Part shown: positions 49,061 through 58,716 of the stretch, in pieces
How positions within the stretch are numbered: the stretch's first letter is position 1
Layout of the letters: each line of letters starts with the position of its first letter
Assembly (NCBI GenBank): GCA_023457355.1
Contig: JAEWLW010000072.1
Location: 1-64,000, forward strand
DNA from: Bacillota bacterium
GTDB taxonomy: Bacteria; Bacillota; Clostridia; Oscillospirales; Ruminococcaceae
Length of the DNA stretch: 64,000 bases
Reading direction: 5' to 3'
Position numbers and translations under genes: made by a program
The notes under the pieces: model-generated
Told to the model about the DNA's origin: nothing
What the model saw: only the letters and a program-made list of their open reading frames with translations
The model's database searches: none

Positions 49061-49347
49061 GTAGCTCAATGTTTTTATATTCGCGTCCTATGCTTTTATT
49101 TTCAGCCGTTTTCACGACATACAACACGGCTTTTTATACTAAAAAAAGGAACGACAATCCGCTCCTTTCTATGAATAAATATTCAAATTATCGAAATAGC
49201 AACACTGCACTCCTGAAAAAGAAGCTTCGATTTGCAATAAGAAAACGTCAAAGAACGCGGTTTGGTCCTCCCGCTTAAATGGCTGTTCCAATTTTACGCT
49301 TTTAAAAAGTGCGCCTGCCATGAACTTTCCTGCTCCTTTCTTTTAAA
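49061..49347. other. Gene-free stretch
   Basis: A/T-rich spacer between the carAB promoter and the greA terminator. A 69-codon plus-strand ORF here (49069) has no ribosome site or recognisable sequence. Nothing else seen. Confidence 0.5.
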
Positions 49348-49373
49348 AAAATGCGGGTATACACCCGCATTTT
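49346..49373 (-). terminator. Terminator of greA
   Basis: 8-bp stem ATGCGGGT/ACCCGCAT (49351-49358 with 49363-49370) extended by A/T pairs; minus-strand T-run follows. Directly after the greA stop. Confidence 0.85.
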
Positions 49374-49374
49374 T

Positions 49375-49854
49375 CTATTTGCTAATGCTGACAATTTTCA
49401 TTTGATAAGTTTTCTTGCTGGGGGTATCAATATCCACGACATCGCCGACGCGCTTATTGACGATGGCACGCCCAACGGGGGAATCGACGGTGATGACATC
49501 TTCGCCGTTGCCGACAGCGCTGCTGCCAATACGGTATTCTGTCTCATCGCCAAACTCCATATCCAGCAGAACCACCTTGGTGCCAATGGCGACAGAATCG
49601 GTGTTGACAGTCTCGACGATCACGACGTTTTTAAGCTGTTCTTCCAGACGGCTGATACGCGCTTCCAAACGGGCCTGATCATTTTTAGCCTCATCATATT
49701 CGCTATTTTCAGAAAGATCGCCAAAACCACGGGCAATTCGGATCTTTTCCGAAATTTCGTTGCGCTCAACGGTTTTTAAATTTTCCAGCTCATCGCGCAG
49801 CGACTGGTATTCCTCTCGGGTCATTTCGCTGACCGGAGTCTTTTCCTTTGCCAT
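49375..49854 (-). CDS. greA: Transcription elongation factor GreA
   Basis: A 159-residue factor that rescues backtracked RNA polymerase by stimulating transcript cleavage. The N-terminal coiled coil carries the catalytic tip GDLSENSEYDEAKNDQARLE (about 45-64, acidic D and E residues). The C-terminal FKBP-like domain has EYRIGSS and SPVGRAIVNKRVGD. Length and sequence are normal. It is monocistronic, with strong promoter and terminator. Confidence 0.97.
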   Translation of the reverse strand: MAKEKTPVSEMTREEYQSLRDELENLKTVERNEISEKIRIARGFGDLSENSEYDEAKNDQARLEARISRLEEQLKNVVIVETVNTDSVAIGTKVVLLDMEFGDETEYRIGSSAVGNGEDVITVDSPVGRAIVNKRVGDVVDIDTPSKKTYQMKIVSISK

Positions 49855-49890
49855 GATGTTATCCTCCTTCTAAAGGATTGCATTAGGAGT

Positions 49891-49920
49891 ATTATAGTAA
49901 AAACCATCCCCTGATGTCAA
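49891..49920 (-). promoter_or_regulatory. Consensus sigma-A promoter of greA
   Basis: Minus strand: TTGACA (49920-49915), 18-base spacer, TATAAT (49896-49891). Both boxes exact. Confidence 0.85.
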
Positions 49921-50163
49921 GCTTAATTTTGCCTGAAAAAACCTGGAATTTTAAGCGCCTATTTTCCCATATGACTATGAATTCGACAAGATAAAAGAAA
50001 AATAATGATTTTATGCGCAGACGGCAGCGACGCCAGACGAATCGTCATCCACAAACATGGGCGGCCATTCAGACGCGCCCCAGACCCATATCATGCGCTC
50101 TGGCCCATGTTAATATCCATCTATATGCACTTTTGATGGCCCTCATTCCTGCTTTTCATATCT
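49921..50163. other. Gene-free stretch
   Basis: No ORF with a ribosome site, repeat or promoter that I can support between the greA promoter and the ctpA terminator. Confidence 0.5.
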
Positions 50164-50196
50164 AAAAGCGGCTGTGGTGCAAGCACAACCGCTTTC
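50164..50196 (-). terminator. Terminator of the ftsEX-ctpA operon
   Basis: AAAAGCGG-C-TGTG / CACA-A-CCGCTTT stem with one internal mismatch; TTTTAGAT follows on the minus strand. It lies 55 bases past the ctpA stop. Confidence 0.65.
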
Positions 50197-50250
50197 ATAA
50201 CAATCCGGGCTTATATCGGGCGCGCTAATCGCCACGCCCCGCTTATTTTA

Positions 50251-51624
50251 TCACTCGGAAGTCGAATGCTCATCCGTCTCGGCATCGTCGCCGTCCTCAC
50301 TTGAGGCATCATCCGCCACGTCGTCATCCTCGCCGTTATAAATATAAACGTCGCCTTCACTGCTGTTGCCGACGGTTTCCGGCGCGTTGGTGGCAGGGTC
50401 GGCCACGACAGTGCCCGGCTCGGCCTGGTCCCTGATGACAGCCGAAACAACCTCAAGAGCCTTCTTTAACTGAAGGTCGCTGTTCTCATCAAGATTTTCA
50501 AGCTCCTTTTCCAATTCGGGCGGCAACTTTACTTCATAGTCCGGCTTGACGCCGATCCCTTCAAAATTGGGTGACTTGGGCGGATTATACCGCGCGACGG
50601 TAAAGTCGAGCGCAGAGCCGTCCGAAAGCTTGTGTATTTCCTGCATAGAGCCTTTGCCATAGGTGGTCACGCCAATGGCCCTGGCCTTGTTATAGTCTTT
50701 GAGCGCTTGCGCAAACAGTTCGGCCGCCGAAGCCGATTTCGAGTTTATCAGCACTGCCATCGGCAGTTTAATCTCTTCGGCATCGCTGGTGATCAGCACC
50801 TGAGGCGTCGTGCTGTTGCGATAGGTTGCTGAAATAATCGGTCCCTCCGGCAGCAGTTTATCCAAAATTTTGCCCACCGAATCAATGGTTCCGCCCGGAT
50901 TCCCGCGCACATCAAACACAAGCGCCTGTGCGCCGCCATCCATCAGCTGCCCCATCACCTTGAAGAACTGATCGGGTGTGTTGTCGTTGAACTGAGAGAT
51001 GCGGATATAACCGATGCTGCCGATCATACGGCCTTCTGCGGTGGGCACCTCCACCTTGCGGCGGGTAATGGTATAGCTTTTTTCAAGGCTGCCGCGGCGC
51101 ACCAGCACCGTCACCGTCGTTCCCGGCTCACCCTTTAGCGCATCAACGGCCGCCTCATAAGTTTCCGCCGTCACGGCCAGTTCATCTACCTTGATAATCA
51201 AATCCCCGCGCGCCAGCTCCGATACCGCCGCCGGCGAATCGGCATAAACCTTATCAATCAAAATATAGCCGCCGGGGTCGGGCGAGCAGACAATGCCGAT
51301 ATCCACCATTCTGCCGTCATAGTCGCTCTGCGTTTCAGCATACTGCTCGGCAGTCAGATAGATGCCGTATTTATCCTCAATGCCCGCAATATAGCCGCGA
51401 ACAAGATTCTCGCCAAGCGTCTTTTCATCGATGGGGTTATAGTATTTCTGCCGGATCAGGCGATCAACCTCCGCAAGCTTTGCATACATGGTCTCCCGCT
51501 CTTTAATGTTAAAAACACGGCTGTCAAAGGTTTTTTGGGCATAAATCATCGTCATGATAAACGTGACGGTGGAGAACATAATGGCCAGCGTCACGGCGCC
51601 GCCCAGCGTAATTTTTCTGTTCAT
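50251..51624 (-). CDS. ctpA: Carboxy-terminal processing protease (S41)
   Basis: A 457-residue membrane-anchored serine protease. The start ATG at 51624 follows AGGAGAG. One N-terminal transmembrane helix (about 7-28), a PDZ domain (about 105-180, VYADSPAAVSELARGDLIIK), then the S41 domain with catalytic Ser299 (NSKSASAAELF) and Lys324 (TYGKGSMQ). The C-terminal 60 residues are Asp/Glu/Ser rich and unstructured. It follows the M23 hydrolase in an ftsEX operon, a common Firmicutes order, and may process cell-division or wall hydrolases. Confidence 0.93.
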   Translation of the reverse strand: MNRKITLGGAVTLAIMFSTVTFIMTMIYAQKTFDSRVFNIKERETMYAKLAEVDRLIRQKYYNPIDEKTLGENLVRGYIAGIEDKYGIYLTAEQYAETQSDYDGRMVDIGIVCSPDPGGYILIDKVYADSPAAVSELARGDLIIKVDELAVTAETYEAAVDALKGEPGTTVTVLVRRGSLEKSYTITRRKVEVPTAEGRMIGSIGYIRISQFNDNTPDQFFKVMGQLMDGGAQALVFDVRGNPGGTIDSVGKILDKLLPEGPIISATYRNSTTPQVLITSDAEEIKLPMAVLINSKSASAAELFAQALKDYNKARAIGVTTYGKGSMQEIHKLSDGSALDFTVARYNPPKSPNFEGIGVKPDYEVKLPPELEKELENLDENSDLQLKKALEVVSAVIRDQAEPGTVVADPATNAPETVGNSSEGDVYIYNGEDDDVADDASSEDGDDAETDEHSTSE

Positions 51625-51693
51625 TGGGCTCTCCTTCTCAGGTGGTATTATGCCGCTTCCGTTTAAATGTGAAGACAGCACTAAAAGGCAGGG

Positions 51694-52878
51694 CTACTTC
51701 AGATAAGGCCAGGGGTTGGTATGCTTGCCGTTGACACGCACCTCGAAGTGGAGATGGGGCCCCGTGGACCAGCCGGTTGAACCGACATAGGCGATGGTTT
51801 GCCCGCGTTTGACTTTCTGGCCCATCTTGACATTCAAACCGCAGGTATGGCCATAAAGAGTCGAAATGCCGCCGCCATGGTCAATAATCAGGTAGATGCC
51901 ATAGCCGCGCCCAGGAACATAGGTTGTTTGCGTAAACGCAATCGTGCCGTCGGCCGCCGCCAGAATCGGCTTGCCGTAAATGCCCTGGCCCGCCGCATTG
52001 GTGCGGGCAATATCGATGCCGGTGTGGAAATCGGTGCCGCCAAAGCGCCAACCGTAATCCGACGTGACGGTTTTATAGCCCGCGACCGGCCACAGCATAA
52101 TGCCGCCGTCATACGTACCGGTGGATTGAATCTTCGCATAGATGGCGTCGACCTCGGCCTGCACTTCCTTCATCTGCTGGTCCAGCTGCGTCTTGTTGGA
52201 CAGATAGTCCTTTTCAAGCGCTTCGATGTCCTGAATCTGGTCCTGTGTCTGCAAAAGCTGCTGCGCAAGCTGATTCTGCTTATCGGACTGCTGGCTTTTA
52301 GTGGTTTCGAGATCGGCCTTGTCGCCTTCGATAGCCTCTTTGACCTCTTTAATCTGGGCAAGCTTGTCGTGCATGTCCTCAATCAGCTCGCGGTCATGCT
52401 GCGCCACCCGGGCCGTCACCTGTGTGCGGGAGAGAAATTCGGTAAAATCCTCCGCGCCAAGCACAAGGCCCAGGACGCTGGCGTTGCCGGTTTTGTACAT
52501 CACCCGAAGGCGTTTTTTTAGCAGTTCGAAATTATCCTGTATCAGCTGCTGCTGTGTTTGCAGCTCCTCTTCCTTTTTGCTGATGCCCTGCTCCAGCAGA
52601 GAAATTTTATCATTAAGCACCGTAATCTGCTGGCGAACACCATATATCTGATTATCAAGTTGCTTTTTTTGCGCCAGATGCTTGTCCTTTTCCGTTTTAG
52701 CTTTGTCAATCTGGGACTGAATCGCCTTCTGCTGTTTTTCAAGTTCATCATACCTGGAAGAAAGCGAATTTAGCTGATCCTTATAATCGTCCGCGTCGGC
52801 GCCAAAGGTAACCGGCGATATCGATACAAGCATCAACAGTGCCATCAGGCCTATCAGCGCCCGCCTTATTATGTTCAC
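51694..52878 (-). CDS. Coiled-coil M23 murein hydrolase (EnvC/PcsB-like), FtsEX partner
   Basis: A 394-residue exported protein. GTG start at 52878 with AGAGGTGG upstream; an ATG at 52905 is less likely. A signal peptide is at about 1-26. A long coiled coil spans about 28-245 (LNSLSSRYDELEKQQKAIQS ... LEKDYLSNKTQLDQQM). The LytM domain at about 270-390 has FHTGIDIA and HLHFEV, so zinc ligands are intact. It lies directly after ftsX, fitting an FtsEX-activated septal amidase-activator or endopeptidase. Confidence 0.92.
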   Translation of the reverse strand: MNIIRRALIGLMALLMLVSISPVTFGADADDYKDQLNSLSSRYDELEKQQKAIQSQIDKAKTEKDKHLAQKKQLDNQIYGVRQQITVLNDKISLLEQGISKKEEELQTQQQLIQDNFELLKKRLRVMYKTGNASVLGLVLGAEDFTEFLSRTQVTARVAQHDRELIEDMHDKLAQIKEVKEAIEGDKADLETTKSQQSDKQNQLAQQLLQTQDQIQDIEALEKDYLSNKTQLDQQMKEVQAEVDAIYAKIQSTGTYDGGIMLWPVAGYKTVTSDYGWRFGGTDFHTGIDIARTNAAGQGIYGKPILAAADGTIAFTQTTYVPGRGYGIYLIIDHGGGISTLYGHTCGLNVKMGQKVKRGQTIAYVGSTGWSTGPHLHFEVRVNGKHTNPWPYLK

Positions 52879-52966
52879 AATACCACCTCTCCACAAACAA
52901 TACATGACAGGAATGTAAAAAAACTGTAATCATACGCGGTAAATACTGCCGGCACCCTCAGATAAT

Positions 52967-53872
52967 TTATACTTTTATGTATCTGCCAACAAAGAAAACG
53001 CTGCCTATTGCGCCAATGCCCACGCCGGCCGCCAAGAAATACAGGTAAAGCTTCAGCGCGACGGCGTTAAAAGCAACAAGCTGGCCCACAATAAGCGATG
53101 CCCAATAGAAGCTGCTCTGGCTAACCCAATACCCGAAGGCAGTATAGCCGCCCCACAGCATAAAAAAAGCGATGGTTGCCGAAATAAAGCCCAACAGCAT
53201 GCCTTCGGATAAAAACGGTAACCTGATAAAGGCATCTGTTGCGCCAACATATTTCATGATACTGATTTCTTTTCTGCGGTTAAACACGGTAAGCTTGATG
53301 GTGTTTGAAACAATACTCAAAGACACCGCTGCCAGCAAAACGATAACCGCCAGCCCGCCGGCGGAAACCGCCCGCTTCAGGCCTGTCACAGCCTGCGCAA
53401 CCTCGTTGGAGGCACTGATGGTATCCACGCCGTCTATGTAGCCGATCAGCTCGATCGTCTCTTCCATTTCGGAAAGATCTTTGACAACAATGCGATAAGC
53501 GTTCTGCAGCGGATTATCCTCAATAAGCCACTCCAGCAGCGTGCCGTCGTCACCCAGCTCCGCCATCCAGTTCTTCAAGCCATCCTCGCGGCTGATGAAG
53601 GTGACCGACGCCACATTGCTGATGCTGCGAATTTCGGCGTCGATGTCGGTCAGCTCGTCACCCCTGACATCGTCGGACAAAAACACCATAATTTCATTTT
53701 GGGATTCAAAATAACCCACCATATTGTTCACATTGATGGTAAAGAGCATCGAAATTCCCACCAAAAGCAAACAGGCCACCAGCACGCCGATGGCCGCAAT
53801 CGAAATTGCTCTGTTCTGATAAATATTACGAAAGCCCTCTTTGATCAGATAACGAAAACTACTGCCGCGCAC
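52967..53872 (-). CDS. ftsX: Cell-division ABC transporter-like protein FtsX
   Basis: A 301-residue membrane protein with four predicted helices: one near the N-terminus (about 23-45) and three at the C-terminus (about 165-190, 220-245, 265-290), plus a large external loop that transmits the signal to the wall hydrolase. The GTG start at 53872 (GGGAGG, 5-base spacing) precedes the signature SFRYLIKEGFRNIYQNR. It overlaps the ftsE end by 14 bases. Confidence 0.93.
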   Translation of the reverse strand: MRGSSFRYLIKEGFRNIYQNRAISIAAIGVLVACLLLVGISMLFTINVNNMVGYFESQNEIMVFLSDDVRGDELTDIDAEIRSISNVASVTFISREDGLKNWMAELGDDGTLLEWLIEDNPLQNAYRIVVKDLSEMEETIELIGYIDGVDTISASNEVAQAVTGLKRAVSAGGLAVIVLLAAVSLSIVSNTIKLTVFNRRKEISIMKYVGATDAFIRLPFLSEGMLLGFISATIAFFMLWGGYTAFGYWVSQSSFYWASLIVGQLVAFNAVALKLYLYFLAAGVGIGAIGSVFFVGRYIKV

Positions 53873-54545
53873 GTCTGCCTCCCAAATGACCGTCGGCAAC
53901 AAGATGACCACCATTGATGACCATGGTGCGATGACGGAATTTGTTAACTAAATTGTGTTCATGTGTCACCATCATCACTGTTGTCCCGCATTTGTTAATT
54001 TCGCTTAACAGTTCCACAATCTCAAAAGACATGGCGGGGTCAATGTTGCCGGTCGGTTCGTCCGCAATAATCAGCGACGGATTATTGACGAGTGCGCGCG
54101 CCAGGGCGACGCGCTGCTGTTCGCCACCCGAAAGCTGTTCCGGAAATCGTTTTGCTTTATGTAACAGCCCGACCAGATCAAGAACATAGGGCACCCGGCG
54201 CTTGATGTCGCGGGTGGCCACGTTGGTGACCCGCATGGAAAACGCCACATTGTCATAGACGTTCATCTGGGGGATAAGACGGAAGTCCTGAAACACAACT
54301 CCGATGCCCCTGCGATAGTAGGGCAGCTCGCTGCGGCGAAGCTTGCCTACGTCGCAACCATCCACATAAACACTGCCGGAGGTAGCAGCCTCTTCCCGGG
54401 TGATGAGCTTAAGCATAGTGCTCTTGCCCGAGCCAGAGGCCCCTACAACAAACAAAAATTCACCCTTTTCCACCGAAAAGGTAACATCGTCCAACGCCAG
54501 CTGCGGCCCGCCGTAGCTTTTGCAAACATTTTGAAATTCAATCAT
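53859..54545 (-). CDS. ftsE: Cell-division ATP-binding protein FtsE
   Basis: A 228-residue ABC ATPase. Walker A is GASGSGKST (35-43), the Q-loop is QDFRLIPQMNVYDNV, the signature LSGGEQQRVALARAL, Walker B LIIADEPTGNID. With FtsX it couples ATP hydrolysis to activation of the M23 hydrolase encoded next. It starts 9 bases after the PucR-type regulator gene. Confidence 0.96.
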   Translation of the reverse strand: MIEFQNVCKSYGGPQLALDDVTFSVEKGEFLFVVGASGSGKSTMLKLITREEAATSGSVYVDGCDVGKLRRSELPYYRRGIGVVFQDFRLIPQMNVYDNVAFSMRVTNVATRDIKRRVPYVLDLVGLLHKAKRFPEQLSGGEQQRVALARALVNNPSLIIADEPTGNIDPAMSFEIVELLSEINKCGTTVMMVTHEHNLVNKFRHRTMVINGGHLVADGHLGGRRARQ

Positions 54546-54554
54546 GATAACACA

Positions 54555-55637
54555 TCAGTATTTCACCGGATTTGCGGTGAGGTACTTCTTGACCATCAGC
54601 GCCACCTTAAAGACAATGGCGTGGTCAAACTCGCGCAAATCAAGGCCTGTGAGCTTTTTGATTTTCTCCAGGCGATACACCAGCGTGTTGCGGTGAACAA
54701 ACAGCTTTCTTGAAGTTTCGGAAACATTCAGGTTGTTCTCAAAGAACTTCTGAATGGTAAAGAGCGTCTCTTTATCAAGGCTGTCGATAGAGCCCTTGAT
54801 GAATACCTCTCTGAGGAACATCTCACACAGCGTGGTGGGCAGCTGATAAATCAGACGCGCAATGCCAAGGTTATCATACCGTACAATGGTCTTTTCGGTG
54901 TCGAATACTTTGCCGACTTCCAGGGATACCTGCGCTTCTTTAAAGGAGCGGGCCAGATCTTTGACACCCACCACAACGGTGCCGATGCCGACGACGATGC
55001 GGGTGTAAAACTCGCCCGCCAGCGTATCGACAATGGAGCGCGCCAGCTTCTCAAGGTCCTTGGACTCAATGCCGGGTTTAATCTCCTTGACAATGACGAT
55101 GTCGTTTTCAGAGATGCTGAAAACAAAATCCTTCTGCTTGTCCGGGAACAGGTTCTGAATAACGTCGAACGCCGATACGCCGGAAGCCGAAACAATGCGC
55201 ACCAAAAATACAACGCGAGAAACATCGGTGTTGAAGTGCAGTTCGCGCGCCTTAATGTAGACGTCGCCCGGCAGAATGTTGTCCAGCATGACGTTCTTGA
55301 TAAAGTTGCCGCGGTCATACTTTTCATCATAATACTGCTTAATGCCCGAAACCGCAACCGCCAGAATGCCGGCATAACGTGCCGCCATATCGTCGGTTCC
55401 CTCGACGAACACCGCAAAATCGGGGCGCTGCCCGGTGCCGAACGGCTTATAGGTACAGCCGTCGCGCACAAAAGTGCGACCTTCTCCAAGGTCGAGAGCA
55501 AGATATTCCCGTGAGCTGTCCAGCTTGGACAAATCGGAACACGCGACAACATGGGCGGTGTCGTCAATCACACCGATCACGCGATCGATTGAATCTCGCA
55601 TTTGATGGATGATGCCCTGAAACAGCCGGTTAGACAT
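54555..55637 (-). CDS. PucR/CdaR-family transcriptional regulator
   Basis: A 360-residue protein. An N-terminal sensory region (about 1-120, IGVIDDTAHVVACSDLSKL) resembles CdaR-type ligand domains. The middle (about 150-270) is the degenerate GGDEF-like domain of the family. The C-terminal helix-turn-helix is ENNLNVSETSRKLFVHRNTL, then VYRLEKIKKLTGLDL (about 298-335), the HTH_30 signature. It lies first in the ftsE-ftsX-M23-ctpA unit, an unexpected place for a regulator usually linked to carbon or purine use. It could instead autoregulate and read through. Confidence 0.88.
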   Translation of the reverse strand: MSNRLFQGIIHQMRDSIDRVIGVIDDTAHVVACSDLSKLDSSREYLALDLGEGRTFVRDGCTYKPFGTGQRPDFAVFVEGTDDMAARYAGILAVAVSGIKQYYDEKYDRGNFIKNVMLDNILPGDVYIKARELHFNTDVSRVVFLVRIVSASGVSAFDVIQNLFPDKQKDFVFSISENDIVIVKEIKPGIESKDLEKLARSIVDTLAGEFYTRIVVGIGTVVVGVKDLARSFKEAQVSLEVGKVFDTEKTIVRYDNLGIARLIYQLPTTLCEMFLREVFIKGSIDSLDKETLFTIQKFFENNLNVSETSRKLFVHRNTLVYRLEKIKKLTGLDLREFDHAIVFKVALMVKKYLTANPVKY

Positions 55638-55691
55638 ACAAATCCCCTCTCAATTGTCAAGAATAACAGTACGCATAGTTCATTAGTATTC

Positions 55692-55720
55692 ATTTTACAT
55701 AAAATCTTTCGCATTTGCAA
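55692..55720 (-). promoter_or_regulatory. Sigma-A promoter of the regulator-ftsEX operon
   Basis: Minus strand: TTGCAA (55720-55715), 17-base spacer, TAAAAT (55697-55692). Confidence 0.65.
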
Positions 55721-55896
55721 CATAAAATCAAATATTTCTTGTAAATAATTGTGGAAATTATGAGATGGCATGGTATTTGCCCTGCTTTTGATGCCCAAAA
55801 TCAATATTAAGCGAGGTTTTCAACCGGCTTAATGATGCGATTTATCCCCCATTCTGTTCGATGTGCACAATCAGCCTTCATCCCCCTGCGCAGTGG

Positions 55897-55925
55897 TTGT
55901 TTTTTACTAATGTTGGTGCTATACT
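55897..55925 (+). promoter_or_regulatory. Sigma-A promoter of metG
   Basis: TTGTTT (55897-55902), 17-base spacer, TATACT (55920-55925). The leader is only about 40 bases, so there is no room for a T-box. The remainder of 55721-55896 shows nothing. Confidence 0.65.
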
Positions 55926-55968
55926 TATTAAATATGTGCCAAATCCACATCCCATTGGAGGAATTGTT

Positions 55969-57933
55969 ATGAAAAAGAAGACGTTCTATATCACAACACC
56001 CATTTACTATCCTTCCGACAAACTGCACATCGGCCACAGCTATTGCACGGTTGCCACCGATGTGATGGCAAGATATAAGCGAATGCGCGGATTTGACGTG
56101 ATGTTCCTCACCGGCACCGACGAGCACGGCCAAAAAATTGAGGAAAAGGCCGCCGCTGCCGGCATCACTCCTCAGAAATATGTGGATAATGTAGTTGCCG
56201 GCATTAAAAAGCTTTGGGAACTGATGAATATTTCAAACGACCGCTTCATCCGCACCACCGACGACTACCATGTTGAATCGGTACAGAATATTTTTAAAGA
56301 GCTTTATGACCGCGGGGATATTTACAAAGGCTCCTACAAAGGCAAATACTGTACCCCCTGCGAATCGTTCTGGACCGAAAGCCAGCTGGTTGACGGCAAA
56401 TGCCCCGACTGCGGGCGCGAAGTCCGGGACGCCGAGGAGGAGGCTTATTTTTTCCGCCTCTCCAAATATGCCGACCGCCTGATGAAGTATTATTACGAGG
56501 AAAACCCCACCTTCATTGAACCGGTATCCCGCCTCAATGAGATGGTGAACAACTTCATCAAACCCGGCCTCGAGGATTTGTGCGTCTCACGCACTTCGTT
56601 CACCTGGGGAATCCCGGTCACATTTGACCCCGGGCACATCGTCTATGTCTGGGTTGACGCACTCTCAAACTATATCACGGCGCTGGGCTATGGCAACAGT
56701 CAGTATCACGACTTTGAAAAATACTGGCCCGCCGATGTTCATTTTGTGGGCAAGGAAATCACCCGCTTCCACACCATCATCTGGCCCGCCATGCTTATGG
56801 CGCTGGAACTTCCGCTGCCCAAAAAGGTGTTCGGCCATGGCTGGCTGTTGCTGGAAGGTGGCAAGATGTCCAAATCCAAGGGCAATGTCGTCGACCCCGT
56901 CGTACTTTGCGAGCGTTATGGCGTCGACGCTATCCGATATTTCCTGCTGCGCGAATTCCCGTTCGGTTCGGACGGCGTTTTCTCAAACGAGGCGCTGATC
57001 ACCCGAATCAACGCCGATCTCGCCAACGATTTGGGCAACCTTGTTTCGCGCACCATTTCCATGGGCGAGCGCTATTTCGGTCAGACATTGCCGCAGGACC
57101 GCCGCTTTGTCACCCCGGATGAGCAACTTGTCGCCATGCTCGACAATGTGCGGGAGCAATATTCCAACCTCATGGAGACCTTCACTTTCCAATCGGCGCT
57201 GGCCGAGGTATTCAAGGTCATCTCCCGCGCCAATAAATATATCGACGAAACCATGCCGTGGGCGCTGGGCAAAAACCCGGACGAAACCGACCGTCTTGCA
57301 GCCGTCATCTACAACCTGCTTGAAACAATCCGCATCTGCGCAACGCTTTTAGTGCCGTTCATGCCCAACAGCTGCGAAAAAATCTTTGCGCAGCTGGGCT
57401 GTCCCGAGGAAGACCGCACCTATGAAAAGGCGATCTATTATGCCAACACCGGCTACTGCATCAATAAAAAGGATAATCTCTTCCCGCGTATCGACCTAAA
57501 AAAGGAGCTGGAGCTGTTGGAGCAGCACACAGCTGAAAAAGCGGCAAAGGCTGCGCCTGCCGCAAAGACCGGCGGCGACAAAAAAGCGGAAGAGCCAAAG
57601 GTTGAAGGCATCATCTCAATAGATGATTTTATGAACGTCAAGCTGGTTGTCGCTAAAATTACCGGCTGTGTGCCGGTGCCCAAGTCTGATAAACTCCTGC
57701 AGCTTACGCTCGACGACGGTTCGGGCAAGCCCCGCCAGGTTGTCAGCGGCATCCACTCCTGGTATGAACCCGAGGCACTCATCGGCAAAAAGGTGGCGGT
57801 TGTCGCCAATTTAAAACCCGCCAAGCTGCGCGGCGTGGTCAGCGAGGGCATGATTCTGGCGGCCGATATCGGCGACGCCGCCCGTGTCCTGTTCATTGAC
57901 AACGCCGTCCCCTGTGGCGCGAGGATTCGATAA
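55969..57933 (+). CDS. metG: Methionyl-tRNA synthetase
   Basis: A 654-residue class I synthetase. The start ATG at 55969 follows GGAGG. HIGH motif LHIGH (19-23); zinc knuckle CTPCESFWTESQLVDGKCPDC; KMSKS motif GGKMSKSKGN at about 300. After an Ala/Lys linker (about 525-545) the C-terminal OB-fold tRNA-binding domain (SIDDFMNVKLVVAKI ... GLVSEGMIL-type end) is present. Full length. tatD starts at the next base after its stop. Confidence 0.97.
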   Translation: MKKKTFYITTPIYYPSDKLHIGHSYCTVATDVMARYKRMRGFDVMFLTGTDEHGQKIEEKAAAAGITPQKYVDNVVAGIKKLWELMNISNDRFIRTTDDYHVESVQNIFKELYDRGDIYKGSYKGKYCTPCESFWTESQLVDGKCPDCGREVRDAEEEAYFFRLSKYADRLMKYYYEENPTFIEPVSRLNEMVNNFIKPGLEDLCVSRTSFTWGIPVTFDPGHIVYVWVDALSNYITALGYGNSQYHDFEKYWPADVHFVGKEITRFHTIIWPAMLMALELPLPKKVFGHGWLLLEGGKMSKSKGNVVDPVVLCERYGVDAIRYFLLREFPFGSDGVFSNEALITRINADLANDLGNLVSRTISMGERYFGQTLPQDRRFVTPDEQLVAMLDNVREQYSNLMETFTFQSALAEVFKVISRANKYIDETMPWALGKNPDETDRLAAVIYNLLETIRICATLLVPFMPNSCEKIFAQLGCPEEDRTYEKAIYYANTGYCINKKDNLFPRIDLKKELELLEQHTAEKAAKAAPAAKTGGDKKAEEPKVEGIISIDDFMNVKLVVAKITGCVPVPKSDKLLQLTLDDGSGKPRQVVSGIHSWYEPEALIGKKVAVVANLKPAKLRGVVSEGMILAADIGDAARVLFIDNAVPCGARIR

Positions 57934-58716
57934 ATGGTATATTTCTTTGATTCACACGCACACTATGACCAGAAGCGCTTTGATGACGACCGCGAGGCCG
58001 TCATCGCCTCTTTACGGCCAAGTGGCGTGGGTGCGGTGCTCAATTCTGCCAGCGACATCCCCTCAAGCGAGGCGGCGCTGGCGCTGGCAAAAAGGCACCT
58101 CTTTTTCCGCGCCTCAGCCGGTGTACACCCGCATTCAGCCGCCGAGCTTGACGATGCCGCCCTGCTCAGAATCGAACAGCTCTGCCGCGAGCCAGCGGTG
58201 GTTGCCATCGGCGAAATAGGGTTGGACTACTATTATAATTATGCGCCCAGAGAAGTGCAGCAATCGGCTTTCCGCCGCCAGCTGGAGCTGGCCCACGAAC
58301 TGGATTACCCCGTGATCATCCACAGCCGGGATGCGGCGCAGGACACTTTTGATCTTGTAAAGGAATTTCGTCCCCGCGGCGTCGTCCATTGCTTCTCCGG
58401 TTCGGCCGAGCTGGCGCGGAAATATGCCGCCATGGGGCTTTATTTGGGCTTCACTGGCGCCGTCACTTTCCCCAACGCCAAAAAGCCATTCGCAGCCGCA
58501 GCCGCAGCACCGCTTTCGCAGCTTTTAATTGAAACCGACTGCCCCTATATGGCGCCGGTTCCGTTCAGGGGGCGGCGGTGCGACTCCACCATGCTGGCTG
58601 CCACGGCCGCTGTTCTGGCGGAAGCACAAAACTGTGACGTTGAAACAATTGCGCAAGCTACGTGGAGAAATGCTGTAAACTGTTTTTCACTGGAAAACTG
58701 GCAGCCGCAACCTTAA
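57934..58716 (+). CDS. tatD: TatD-family deoxyribonuclease
   Basis: A 260-residue metal-dependent hydrolase. Ligand motifs are DSHAHYD (HxH), GEIGLDYYY (Glu), IHSRDA and HCFSGS (His), and IETDCPY (Asp). The C-terminal RGKRNEP block of the family is changed to RGRRCDSTML, a mild variant. It is directly fused to the metG operon (TAA-ATG abut), the standard Firmicutes pair. Confidence 0.94.
   Translation: MVYFFDSHAHYDQKRFDDDREAVIASLRPSGVGAVLNSASDIPSSEAALALAKRHLFFRASAGVHPHSAAELDDAALLRIEQLCREPAVVAIGEIGLDYYYNYAPREVQQSAFRRQLELAHELDYPVIIHSRDAAQDTFDLVKEFRPRGVVHCFSGSAELARKYAAMGLYLGFTGAVTFPNAKKPFAAAAAAPLSQLLIETDCPYMAPVPFRGRRCDSTMLAATAAVLAEAQNCDVETIAQATWRNAVNCFSLENWQPQP

Noticed and set aside
49069..49278. 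69-codon plus-strand ORF upstream of carAB
   Set aside because: It spans A/T-rich spacer just behind the carAB promoter and lacks initiation signals.
55721..55968. T-box leader of metG
   Set aside because: The promoter lies about 40 bases from the start codon and no T-box sequence is seen.
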